NCBI GenBank assembly: GCA_964611385.1
Contig: CAZSXS010000020.1
Location: forward strand, 1 to 45,841
DNA: 45,841 nucleotides
Direction: 5' to 3'
From: CAZSXS01 sp964611385
Lineage (GTDB): Bacteria; Bacillota; Clostridia; Lachnospirales; CAYPQA01
Position 1 is the first letter of the stretch. Every line of letters begins with the position of its first letter. Below, one piece after another: positions 33,335 through 41,440 of this stretch. The notes beneath the pieces were generated by a model, which did not search any database, was not told the DNA's origin, and worked only from the letters and a program-made list of their open reading frames with translations. The position numbers and the translations under genes were made by a program.

Positions 33335-34636
33335 ATGAGCATTTGGACGGAAGTAGAACTAGAAGAAAGAGAAAGCTTACAAGGGGATCTTAAAACCGAT
33401 GTTTTAATCATCGGTGGTGGAATGGCGGGTGTGCTGTCGGCTTACCTATTGAAGGAAAAGGGTGTAGATTGCGTTCTGATTGAAGCCGGAAGACTTGGCA
33501 TGGGGATTACGAAAAACACAACGGCTAAGATCACCTCCCAGCATAATTTGATTTACGATAAGCTAATCAAAAATTTTGGAAGAGAAAGAGCCAGCCAATA
33601 TCTGACGGCCAATCAACTGGCCTTGCATAAATATAAGGAGCTTTGCCAAAATTTCGATTGTGATTTTGTTAATCAAAGTGCATATGTCTATAACACGAAA
33701 ACCCTCGAAAATTTAGAGCGTGAGATGAAGGCCATGGACAAGCTTAACTTTCCCGCAAGACTTGTCACGCAAACCGGCTTGCCCTTTCCCATGGCTGGCG
33801 CCATAGCATTTGACGGGCAGGCTCAGTTTCATCCTTTGAAATTCTTGAAGGCGATTAGTAAGGATTTAGCCATCTATGAAAACACTAGAGCTCTTTCGGT
33901 CAATAAAAACAGCTGCAAAACCGAAAGGGCTAGGATACGCGCCCAGAACATTATTGTCGCAACCCACTATCCTTTTATCAACATTCCTGGCTTTTACTTT
34001 ACAAAGTTGTATCAACAACGCTCTTATGTACTTGCTTTAGAAAATGCTGGAGACTGTCAGGGCATGTACATTGAGGAAGGGCAAAACGCTTACTCTTTTC
34101 GAAACCAGGGTACCCTATTGCTTTTGGGCGGCGGCGGCCACAGGACGGGAAAAAACGGAGGCGGCTACCGACAGCTTCGAGCCTTTGCAAAAAGCGTGTA
34201 TCCACAGGCAAGAGAAGTGGCGGCATGGGCCACCCAGGACTGCATGAGCCTGGATGCTGTCCCCTATATCGGGAAATATGGAAAGACAACAGATAGCTTG
34301 TTTGTGACCACAGGCTTTAACAAATGGGGAATGAGTTCTTCTATGGTCGGAGCCATGTTGCTGCGGGATCAGATCCTGGGAAAACGAAATGATCTGGCAC
34401 CTGTCTTTTCCGCCCAAAGGTTCAGTGCAAACCTGCAGCTTGTAGTAAACGGCATCGAGATGACCTCTCATCTCATTAACTTGAAACCACGACGCTGCGC
34501 CCATATGGGTTGCGCCCTTAAATACAATCGACAGGAACATACTTGGGATTGCGCTTGCCATGGCTCCCGCTTTGAAATGGACGGAAGCCTTATTGACAAT
34601 CCAGCTACGAAGGGCTTGTATGATAAGAAGCTGTAA
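33335..34636 (+). CDS. FAD-dependent oxidoreductase with compact C-terminal Rieske domain
   Basis: The 433-aa protein has an N-terminal DAO-type FAD domain; the dinucleotide loop is DVLIIGGGMAGVLSAY. The C-terminal 50 residues hold a Rieske [2Fe-2S] site: Cys388-x-His390 in RCAHMGC and Cys406-x-x-His409 in DCACHGSRF. The extra Cys393 and Cys408 are placed as in the disulfide of bc1-type Rieske proteins. The usual front half of the Rieske domain is missing, but this short form is known in clostridial relatives. The substrate is unknown. GCGGAGG precedes the ATG. The tocopherol-cyclase-like gene follows after about 50 bp. Confidence 0.9.
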   Translation: MSIWTEVELEERESLQGDLKTDVLIIGGGMAGVLSAYLLKEKGVDCVLIEAGRLGMGITKNTTAKITSQHNLIYDKLIKNFGRERASQYLTANQLALHKYKELCQNFDCDFVNQSAYVYNTKTLENLEREMKAMDKLNFPARLVTQTGLPFPMAGAIAFDGQAQFHPLKFLKAISKDLAIYENTRALSVNKNSCKTERARIRAQNIIVATHYPFINIPGFYFTKLYQQRSYVLALENAGDCQGMYIEEGQNAYSFRNQGTLLLLGGGGHRTGKNGGGYRQLRAFAKSVYPQAREVAAWATQDCMSLDAVPYIGKYGKTTDSLFVTTGFNKWGMSSSMVGAMLLRDQILGKRNDLAPVFSAQRFSANLQLVVNGIEMTSHLINLKPRRCAHMGCALKYNRQEHTWDCACHGSRFEMDGSLIDNPATKGLYDKKL

Positions 34637-34685
34637 ATAGAGGGTCTTTCAAAAAAGCCGGACATTGCTGGTATCAACAGAAAGG

Positions 34686-35567
34686 ATGAATTCAAAAAAA
34701 ATGAGCTTGGCCAAGAAAAAAGCTGCTTTCTTTGAAGGCTATTACTATAAACATCAAAAGGGAGATCAAACCATCGCCCTGATTCCAGGCAGAACCCAGG
34801 AAGGAGCCTTTATTCAGCTGATCACCAATGAAGCTTCTGAGTATGTGTCTTTTGTTGAAGATCACCAGAAGATACAGTTCTCCGAAAAGCAACAGCAAAT
34901 CGGTGATCAGTTTTTCTCCCCCTCCGGCATAAAGCTTCATATCCAAAGCAAAAATCTAACACTCTCTGGGGAGATTTCCTATCAAGCTTTGACGCCCATA
35001 CGATATGATATCATGGGCTTTTTTAAGTACTTCCCCATGGAGTGCCGTCATGGCATCGTCAGTCTGCATCATAAACTGACAGGAGGATTTTGCATCAACG
35101 GAAGGACGATCGACTTCACTGGTGGCGTTGGCTATATTGAAAGGGACAGCGGCACCTCTTTCCCAAAGTCCTACTGTTGGATTCAATGCAATAACTTTTT
35201 GGAAACGCGTGAGCCGGTTTGTGTCTTTGCTTCGGTGGCCCATATTCCCTTCTACGGTCTGCACTTTCAAGGTTGCATTTGTATAGTGTATTATAAAGGA
35301 AGAGAGTATCGCCTTGCTACCTACTTGGGTGTTAAAATCCTAGCTTGTGACGAACGTCGGCTGGTTCTAAAGCAAGGGCCTTATCTTTTGGAAGTGGATA
35401 TCTATCGAAACCTCGGCCATAAGCTAGTCGCACCAGATAAGGGTCAAATGCTCCGTTCTATCCATGAGAACCCTTCCTGTAAGGCAGCTTTTCAATTCAA
35501 ATATAAGAATAGGATCTTGTTTGATTACACCACAAGTCAGGCTAGCTGTGAGTTTGATTGGTCGTAA
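34686..35567 (+). CDS. Tocopherol-cyclase-like protein
   Basis: The roughly 293-aa protein matches the tocopherol cyclase-like family found in many Bacillota. Signatures are FFEGYYYKHQ, the segment IALIPGRTQEGAFIQLIT, and GVGYIERDSGTSFPKSYCWI followed by QCN. The plant enzymes cyclise prenylated quinols, but bacterial members have unknown substrates and tocopherol is not expected here. Binding or altering a lipid or isoprenoid is plausible. The start is uncertain: ATG 34686 or 34701, or TTG 34665; the best AAAGG lies directly before 34686 and would suit 34701 with long spacing. It follows the FAD/Rieske gene and may share its transcript. Confidence 0.78.
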   Translation: MNSKKMSLAKKKAAFFEGYYYKHQKGDQTIALIPGRTQEGAFIQLITNEASEYVSFVEDHQKIQFSEKQQQIGDQFFSPSGIKLHIQSKNLTLSGEISYQALTPIRYDIMGFFKYFPMECRHGIVSLHHKLTGGFCINGRTIDFTGGVGYIERDSGTSFPKSYCWIQCNNFLETREPVCVFASVAHIPFYGLHFQGCICIVYYKGREYRLATYLGVKILACDERRLVLKQGPYLLEVDIYRNLGHKLVAPDKGQMLRSIHENPSCKAAFQFKYKNRILFDYTTSQASCEFDWS

Positions 35568-35673
35568 GCCGTTTCGGGCGGTATCCCTTTCGGTGCTTTC
35601 ATCGGATCGCTTTGTGCATAGGTGCCGGTTCATAGTACAGCCGACAAGCTTAGCCATAATTTGCTTCCCAGCC

Positions 35674-35702
35674 TTGAAAAACACTCACAAACATTCTATA
35701 AT
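35674..35702 (+). promoter_or_regulatory. Promoter of the nicotinate phosphoribosyltransferase operon
   Basis: TTGAAA (35674-35679), 17 bases and a perfect TATAAT (35697-35702), about 55 bp before the ATG. The rest of 35568-35761 holds no gene. Confidence 0.75.
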
Positions 35703-35761
35703 GTCTGTGATAAAAACCAATTGGCTTAAAAGGATCAAGCCGATGGAGAAATGGAGTCTTT

Positions 35762-37219
35762 ATGAATTATGATAATCTAACCCTCTGCACAGACCTATAT
35801 GAGCTCACCATGATGCAGGGATATTTTTTGACTGGAGCGAAGAACTCAGTGGTCTTTGACCTTTTTTACCGAAGCAATCCTAGCGGTAACGGCTTTGCTA
35901 TAGCCGCAGGTCTGGCTCAAGTTATTGACTATGTGAAGCGTTTGTGTTTTTCTGAGGAGGATATCCAATACCTAAGCAGTCTTCATATTTTCAAGCCCGA
36001 GTTTTTGGAATACTGCCGGAATTTTCGTTTCACAGGAGAAATCCTTGCTATACCGGAGGGAACCGTTATTTTTCCCACCGAGCCAATGCTACAGGTGCGA
36101 GCGAACATCATTGAAGCCCAGTTGCTTGAAAGTGCTCTGTTAAATATGATCAACCACCAATCCCTTATCGCTACGAAAGCCTCTCGAGTTGTCTGGGCTG
36201 CGGGTGAGGACGGGGTGCTGGAATTTGGATTGCGAAGGGCTCAGGGGCCTGATGCCGGAATTTACGGAGCTAGAGCTGCCATGATTGGAGGCTGTAGCGC
36301 TACCAGTAATGTTTTGGCAGGGAAACTGTTTAATCTTCCTGTGAGAGGAACCATTGCGCATAGCTGGATTATGAGCTTTTCGGATGAATTGACCGCTTTC
36401 CGGGAGTATGTAAAAATTTATCCCAACAACCCTATGTTGTTGGTGGATACCTACGATACCATTCAATCCGGTGTCCCCAATGCCATAAAGGTCTTTGATG
36501 AATTAAAGGCCCAGGGTCATGATCTGAAGGGCATCGGTATCCGTCTGGACAGCGGGGACTTTGCTTACCTGTCCAAGAAGGCCTATGAAATGTTAAAAGC
36601 AGCAGGCTATGGTCATGCAATTATCAGTGCCTCCGGGGACTTGGATGAATATTTAATCACCTCCTTGAAAATCCAAGGCTCAAAAATAAACCTCTGGGGC
36701 GTAGGAACCAACCTGATCACCTCTCAGGACTGCCCAGCTTTTGGAGGCGTGTATAAGATTGCAGCAGAAATCAATGAGGGGGAAATGATTCCAAAAATCA
36801 AACTCTCCGAAAACCCAATCAAGGTAACCAATCCGGGAATCAAAAAAGTATACAGACTCTACGATAAGGATACCCAAAAAATCAAAGCCGACCTGATTAC
36901 ACTTGAAGAGGAATTGTTAGACGAAAACAGAGATTTAACCATCTTTGACCCCTTGGCTGTTTGGAAAAAAATGACCTTAAAGGCCGGAAGATTTACGGTT
37001 CGGGAGCTTTTGGTGCCCATTTTTGTGGACGGAGTCTGTGTATACAACTCCCCTAGTGTAATGGAAATCAGAGACTACTGTAAAAAGGAACAAGCAACTC
37101 TTTGGGATGAGCACAGGCGGTTAATTAACCCTCATACATTGCCTGTCGATCTTTCCAAAAAGCTATATACCTTGAAAGAAAAAATGATTACTGAACTACG
37201 TGGAGGCGATACGCCTTGA
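35762..37219 (+). CDS. pncB: Nicotinate phosphoribosyltransferase
   Basis: The 485-aa enzyme joins nicotinate to PRPP to make nicotinate mononucleotide, the salvage entry to NAD. The bacterial type is clear from the N-terminus (LCTDLYELTMMQGYF), the FGLRRAQGPD segment, GTIAHSWIMSF with the phosphorylated-type His, and the phosphate-binding GIRLDSGDFAYLS. TGGAG lies five bases before the ATG. Its stop TGA overlaps the start of the ThrE gene, so the two are coupled, although no metabolic link between them is known. Confidence 0.96.
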   Translation: MNYDNLTLCTDLYELTMMQGYFLTGAKNSVVFDLFYRSNPSGNGFAIAAGLAQVIDYVKRLCFSEEDIQYLSSLHIFKPEFLEYCRNFRFTGEILAIPEGTVIFPTEPMLQVRANIIEAQLLESALLNMINHQSLIATKASRVVWAAGEDGVLEFGLRRAQGPDAGIYGARAAMIGGCSATSNVLAGKLFNLPVRGTIAHSWIMSFSDELTAFREYVKIYPNNPMLLVDTYDTIQSGVPNAIKVFDELKAQGHDLKGIGIRLDSGDFAYLSKKAYEMLKAAGYGHAIISASGDLDEYLITSLKIQGSKINLWGVGTNLITSQDCPAFGGVYKIAAEINEGEMIPKIKLSENPIKVTNPGIKKVYRLYDKDTQKIKADLITLEEELLDENRDLTIFDPLAVWKKMTLKAGRFTVRELLVPIFVDGVCVYNSPSVMEIRDYCKKEQATLWDEHRRLINPHTLPVDLSKKLYTLKEKMITELRGGDTP

Positions 37220-38082
37220 TGGGAAGAGAAGCCGAAACGGGAATCGAAATTGAAACTATCAAAAAGAAAGCTGAAAAAGGAACCACAAATAAAAACAGCA
37301 CGAACATAGAAACCGAAAAAGATGCCGAAAATGAAGCCGGTAAGGATATCCTAAAATTTGCGGTAAGAGCCGGTGAACTCATGCTTTCAAACGGTGCGGA
37401 GACTTATCGAGTGGAAGATACCATGGAGCGGATTTTGCTGGCCTTTCAATTGAAGACGGTTGAATGCTTCGTGACCACCACGGGTATTTTTTCCTGCATT
37501 GATGACAGTAAGGGCGAACTGTTGACCATGGTGCGCCGAGTGCGGGATCATACCATTAATCTGGATAAGGTATCTCAGATTAATGACCTTTCAAGACGCT
37601 TGGTCGAAAGAAAGGTAAGCTTCCAAGAGGCCAAGCAAGAATTAAGTCTGATCGAAAGAATCCAAACCTACCACCCGGCGCTGCTGGTTTTGGCTTCGGG
37701 GGTTTCTTGTTTTGGTTTTTGCTTTATGTATGGGGGAACACTTTTGGATTCCATCGCCTCTTTACTCATCGGGATTTTACTATATCTTTTTGTTTTGTTT
37801 TTGCGTTATAAAAAATCTTCCTCTTTTATTCTCAACATCCTTGGCGGTATTGTGATCGGTAGTCTTTCCTTGATCTTTACCAGATGGGGCCCTGGACAAA
37901 ACATGGATAGGGTCATCGTGGGTGCCATTATGCCGCTGATTCCAGGGCTGGGCTTTACCAACGCCATCCGGGATGTGTTAAAGGGGGACTTCATGTCCGG
38001 ACTTTGCCGGATTACCGATGCCCTGATCATAGCCGTATCCATTGCCGCCGGTGTGGGTATCGTGCTTAAGCTGTTTTTGTAG
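37219..38082 (+). CDS. Threonine/serine exporter, ThrE N-terminal half (DUF1212)
   Basis: The 287-aa membrane protein is the larger half of a split ThrE exporter. After a charged, low-complexity N-terminus come RAGELMLSNGAETYRVEDTM and FVTTTGIFSCID, the conserved cytoplasmic part. About five membrane helices follow, with PLIPGLGFTNAIRD. In Corynebacterium a single ThrE exports Thr and Ser; in Bacillota two genes share the job. The start could be the TTG at 37216, better spaced from GGAGG at 37202-37206, or the ATG at 37219. It sits just before the second half. Confidence 0.9.
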   Translation: MGREAETGIEIETIKKKAEKGTTNKNSTNIETEKDAENEAGKDILKFAVRAGELMLSNGAETYRVEDTMERILLAFQLKTVECFVTTTGIFSCIDDSKGELLTMVRRVRDHTINLDKVSQINDLSRRLVERKVSFQEAKQELSLIERIQTYHPALLVLASGVSCFGFCFMYGGTLLDSIASLLIGILLYLFVLFLRYKKSSSFILNILGGIVIGSLSLIFTRWGPGQNMDRVIVGAIMPLIPGLGFTNAIRDVLKGDFMSGLCRITDALIIAVSIAAGVGIVLKLFL

Positions 38083-38090
38083 AGGTGTAT

Positions 38091-38522
38091 ATGCAAACCA
38101 TTACAAGCCTTATCCGACCCATCTTTTCTATTCTTTTGTGTTTTGTGGCCACTGTCTCCTTTTGCATTCTCTTTAAGGTACCCAAAAAGCAGCTTCTTTT
38201 TTGTGGGCTGGCTGGGGTTGTTTCCTGGCTGGTTTATTATATTTTGGTTGAACTGACAGGGGACTCCATCCTGGCGACCTTCTTTGGGGCCGTTGCCACT
38301 ACCATCGTCTGCAACCTTCTGGCCAAAAGACGAAAAACACCCATCACCATTTTTCTCATAGCCGGTTTGATTCCGCTAGTGCCGGGTTCTGTAATTTACA
38401 AATCCATGTATTATACGGTTATGAACAACAATATTGCCGCCCTAAATGAAGGGATCTACACCATAAAGCTTGCAGGCGTCATAGCCGTAGGCATTGGTAT
38501 TATTTTGTTTAGCAAGAAATAG
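38091..38522 (+). CDS. Threonine/serine exporter, ThrE C-terminal half (DUF3815)
   Basis: The 143-aa protein has four or five membrane helices with the family motif AGLIPLVPGSVIYKSMYYTV. It complements the preceding gene to form a full ThrE-type exporter. ATG 38091 was chosen because AGAGG lies five bases upstream; the GTG at 38085 overlaps that RBS. It lies 8 bp after the first half. Confidence 0.9.
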   Translation: MQTITSLIRPIFSILLCFVATVSFCILFKVPKKQLLFCGLAGVVSWLVYYILVELTGDSILATFFGAVATTIVCNLLAKRRKTPITIFLIAGLIPLVPGSVIYKSMYYTVMNNNIAALNEGIYTIKLAGVIAVGIGIILFSKK

Positions 38523-38538
38523 CTTGGGGAGGAACAGC

Positions 38539-39021
38539 ATGAACATAAAAGTCAGAATGGCTACCTTGGCGGACAATGAGGGCGTTTTATCCCTCCTTGA
38601 ACAAATTGCGGCCCATCATCACAAAGGTAGGCCGGATATTTTTAAAAGCGGTGTAAAAAAATATTCCTACCAGGATTTGGAGGAAATTCTAAGCGATCCT
38701 ATGAAGCCTATCTTTGTGGCCGTTGATGAAGAGAGTCGAGTCTTGGGTTATGTTTTTTGTGTGATCATCAATTACAGAGGACACAGTGTTTTTCAGGATA
38801 GTGATGTGCTTTATATTGATGATTTTTGTGTAGACGAGCAGTTGAGAGGCCAAAACATCGGCAAGATTTTGTTTGATGAAATAAAGCGCTATGCCATTTC
38901 GGAGAAGTTTAACAGTATAGAATTAAATGTGTGGGAATTTAATGAAGGGGCCATTCGTTTTTATGAAAAGCACGGAATGAAGGTGCAAAGGCGGCGAATG
39001 GAGCTCCTTTTAGAGGAGTAA
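38539..39021 (+). CDS. GNAT-family N-acetyltransferase
   Basis: The 160-aa protein has the GNAT core: VRMATLADNEGVLSLL at the start, YIDDFCVDEQLRGQNIGKIL as the acetyl-CoA-binding motif A, and LNVWEFNEGAIRFYEKHGMK as motif B. The acceptor substrate is unknown. The start at 38539 has GGGGAGG six bases upstream; the longer frame to 38494 would overlap the ThrE gene. The glycosylase gene follows after 9 bp. Confidence 0.9.
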   Translation: MNIKVRMATLADNEGVLSLLEQIAAHHHKGRPDIFKSGVKKYSYQDLEEILSDPMKPIFVAVDEESRVLGYVFCVIINYRGHSVFQDSDVLYIDDFCVDEQLRGQNIGKILFDEIKRYAISEKFNSIELNVWEFNEGAIRFYEKHGMKVQRRRMELLLEE

Positions 39022-39030
39022 GCAAAAAGG

Positions 39031-39579
39031 ATGAGAATAGGAAAAGAATTTTATCTGCAAAATGCAAAGGAGCTTGCACCAAAGCTTTTGGGCAAACTCC
39101 TTTGTCGTAGGATTGATGGAGAGATCGTCAAGCAAAGAATCACGGAAACCGAGGCCTATTACGGAGAGGAAGACACGGCCTGCCATGCTCATCGGGGCAA
39201 AACAGAGCGCACCAAGCTTTTGTATGAGGAAGGCGGCATCGCATACATCTACCTTTGTTATGGTATCCATTACCTTCTGAATGTAGTGACCGGAGAAAAG
39301 GACTTCCCCCAGGCGGTCTTGATCCGTGGGCTTAGCGATTACAAAGGCCCTGGTCGTCTGACCAAGGCCTTAAAGATAGGCAAAAGTCTTAATGGTGAAG
39401 ACCTGCTGGTCTCAACCCGACTCTGGCTGGAAGATGATGGATTTCAGGCAGACTATGTCACTTCGAAGCGCATTGGCATTGACTACGCAGCAGAAGAAGA
39501 CAGGGAAAGGTTATGGCGCTTTAATCTGATTGAAAAAGGAGAGAAGTCAATTTCATGTTCGAACAAATCAAGGAGCTGA
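39031..39579 (+). CDS. DNA-3-methyladenine glycosylase (AAG/MPG family)
   Basis: The 182-aa enzyme removes alkylated purines from DNA in base-excision repair. It shows the AAG pattern: LAPKLLGKLLCR, the catalytic-Glu segment ITETEAYYGEEDTACHA, YLCYGIHYLLNVV, QAVLIRG and GPGRLTKAL. The length is slightly short for the family; the C-terminus overlaps the next gene by 25 bp and its last residues (SCSNKSRS) look unrelated. A small frameshift or normal variation could explain that end. Confidence 0.93.
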   Translation: MRIGKEFYLQNAKELAPKLLGKLLCRRIDGEIVKQRITETEAYYGEEDTACHAHRGKTERTKLLYEEGGIAYIYLCYGIHYLLNVVTGEKDFPQAVLIRGLSDYKGPGRLTKALKIGKSLNGEDLLVSTRLWLEDDGFQADYVTSKRIGIDYAAEEDRERLWRFNLIEKGEKSISCSNKSRS

Positions 39580-39971
39580 TCCTTACTTTATACCACGACA
39601 AACGCATCCGATTTTTATTTGTGGGGGGCTTGAACACCGTAATTGGGTACGGTTTTTATGCCCTCTTCGTCTATTTAGGCTTTCACTACATTGCTGCCCA
39701 GGCTCTATCCTATGTGTTAGGAACGATAAACAGCTATCTCTGGAATAAATATTTCACCTTTCAATCCAGCGGCGGCGGTCTTTCGGAAATTCTTCGTTTT
39801 GTTTCTGTTTACATTGTGAGCTTTTTATGCTCAAGCACCACCCTATTCATTTTTGTCAGCTTACTGGGCTTGAACAAATATGTAGCCGGTCTTGTGAATA
39901 TTGCGGTTTCGACCTTAATTAGCTGGTTTGGTCACAACTATTTCAGTTTTAAGAAGGCGAAGAATAAGTAA
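39555..39971 (+). CDS. GtrA-family membrane protein
   Basis: The 138-aa protein has four membrane helices and the GtrA pattern: RFLFVGGLNTVIGYGFYALF near the N-terminus and NSYLWNKYFTFQS in the middle. GtrA proteins are thought to flip lipid-linked sugars for cell-surface glycan decoration. The start lies 25 bp inside the glycosylase gene, with AAAGGAGAGAAG upstream. Confidence 0.9.
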   Translation: MFEQIKELILTLYHDKRIRFLFVGGLNTVIGYGFYALFVYLGFHYIAAQALSYVLGTINSYLWNKYFTFQSSGGGLSEILRFVSVYIVSFLCSSTTLFIFVSLLGLNKYVAGLVNIAVSTLISWFGHNYFSFKKAKNK

Positions 39972-40044
39972 ATAAAACCGTGGGGGGAGGGATAAATAAA
40001 GAAATATCTTAAAAGCCGTAAAATATTTGATTAGGGTGATCTCA

Positions 40045-40914
40045 ATGATTATTTCTGCATCCCGCAGGACGGATATTCCTTGTTTCTATGGTGAATGGTT
40101 CATGAATAGACTTCGAGCTGGATTTGTTTGTACCAGAAACCCCATGAATCATGCACAAGTTAAAACAATTCATTTTACCCCAAGGCAAGATTGTTTTATT
40201 TTCTGGACCAAAGATTCTCATGCTTTTGAAAAGCATCTGTCGGAAATCCAAGGCAGGGGATTTCATTTTTATTTTCAGTTTACGCTAACACCCTATGACA
40301 AGTCATTGGAAAGCGGTCTGCGTGAGAAGGAAGATATTATGGAAAGCTTTATTGCCTTAAGCAAAGCCATTGGTAAGACGCGAGTGTTGTGGCGCTACGA
40401 CCCGATTGTGTTCAATGAGACTTGCACTCTGGCTTATCACAGGGAGAAGTTCAGGTGGCTTTGCCAAAAGCTACACCCTTATACAGAATCCATAACCATC
40501 AGTTTCTTGGATGGGTACGCAAAGCTTAAAAAGAAGCTTCAATCGAAGCAGATCGGTGAAGCGACCATGGACGAAATGCTCTCACTTTCAGAGTATATCG
40601 CCAAGGAAGCCGCTAGCCATGGTTTGAAGGCAAAGGCTTGCTGTGAAAGCTCGGATTTATTGCAGTGTGGGATCGAAGGGGCCAGCTGCATTGATAAAAA
40701 AGTGATTGAACAACTGTACGGACACCCGATCGAACAAACCCGGGACAAAAACCAGCGTAAGGGCTGCGGCTGTATCCAAAGCGTCGATATCGGTGCCTAC
40801 AATAGTTGCTTAAATGGCTGCATCTATTGCTATGCCAACCAAAGCGCCACAGTTGCAAAGAAACGCTATGAAGCCCATGACCCAACAGGGGCGTTTTTGA
40901 TTCCTTCGTTTTGA
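40045..40914 (+). CDS. DUF1848-family protein with C-terminal cysteine motif
   Basis: The 289-aa protein begins MIISASRRTDIPCFYGEWF, the hallmark of DUF1848. The C-terminal part contains CGCIQSVDIGAYNSC and NGCIYCYAN; the closely spaced cysteines suggest an iron-sulfur cluster resembling that of radical SAM enzymes, although the arrangement is at the C-terminus. The biochemical role of the family is not known to me. The ATG at 40045 has AGGGTGAT six bases upstream; a TTG at 40027 is less likely. It ends 17 bp from the convergent csoR gene. Confidence 0.9.
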   Translation: MIISASRRTDIPCFYGEWFMNRLRAGFVCTRNPMNHAQVKTIHFTPRQDCFIFWTKDSHAFEKHLSEIQGRGFHFYFQFTLTPYDKSLESGLREKEDIMESFIALSKAIGKTRVLWRYDPIVFNETCTLAYHREKFRWLCQKLHPYTESITISFLDGYAKLKKKLQSKQIGEATMDEMLSLSEYIAKEAASHGLKAKACCESSDLLQCGIEGASCIDKKVIEQLYGHPIEQTRDKNQRKGCGCIQSVDIGAYNSCLNGCIYCYANQSATVAKKRYEAHDPTGAFLIPSF

Positions 40915-40931
40915 TTCTTTTTGTAATTCTT

Positions 40932-41195
40932 TTATTTTGATAACTTATCCATAATCAGCATAATTTCTTCTATTTTTTTACGCGCCTCTCCTTCTCCCAT
41001 GGCTTCGCTTACACAGTGTTCCAGGTGGGCATGAAGGATGTCCTTGTTGATCGTTTTTAAGATTGCGATGGTTGCCATTAATTGCGTAGAGATATCAATG
41101 CAATATCGGTTATCGTCAACCATCTTGATCAGGCCATCCAACTGCCCTCTGGCTGTTTTTAAAAGGCGGGTGACTTTCGCTTTATCCGCTCTCAA
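40932..41195 (-). CDS. csoR: CsoR-family copper-sensing repressor
   Basis: The 87-aa protein has the DUF156/CsoR four-helix fold. The Cu(I) ligands are spaced as expected: Cys32 (RYCIDI), His57 and Cys61 (HLEHC), that is C-x24-H-x3-C. It should release its operator when it binds Cu(I). It is the last gene of copA-copZ-csoR, 12 bp after copZ, and a CsoR-like operator lies in the copA promoter. The loop is therefore autoregulatory. Confidence 0.93.
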   Translation of the reverse strand: MRADKAKVTRLLKTARGQLDGLIKMVDDNRYCIDISTQLMATIAILKTINKDILHAHLEHCVSEAMGEGEARKKIEEIMLIMDKLSK

Positions 41196-41207
41196 GCCAT
41201 CGCCTCC

Positions 41208-41423
41208 TTAAAGCAAGTTTTCAATTGAAACCATCTCAAACCCCGCTTCGTCAATCGCACTTTCAAATAATTCATCCGCTAGCTCGGTGTCCAGGGTCAC
41301 TAGGGCTTGTTTATTCTGCAAATCAACTGTTGCCTGTACGCCCTCCAGTGCATTCAATTCCTTTTCGACCGCTGCCTTACAATGTCCGCAGTTCATTCCA
41401 TTAATTTTAATAATTTTTTTCAT
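41208..41423 (-). CDS. copZ: Copper chaperone CopZ
   Basis: The 71-aa protein is a single heavy-metal-associated domain with the Cu(I)-binding loop GMNCGHC (Cys12, Cys15) and the ferredoxin-like beta-alpha-beta pattern. It hands copper to CopA. The start at 41423 has AAAGGAG eight bases upstream; the GTG at 41432 overlaps that RBS. It lies 17 bp after copA. Confidence 0.93.
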   Translation of the reverse strand: MKKIIKINGMNCGHCKAAVEKELNALEGVQATVDLQNKQALVTLDTELADELFESAIDEAGFEMVSIENLL

Positions 41424-41440
41424 TTTCAACACTCCTTTTA

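Noticed and set aside
34115..34561. 148-aa minus-strand open frame inside the FAD/Rieske gene
   Set aside because: The plus-strand frame carries intact FAD and Rieske motifs; the minus frame has no signals.
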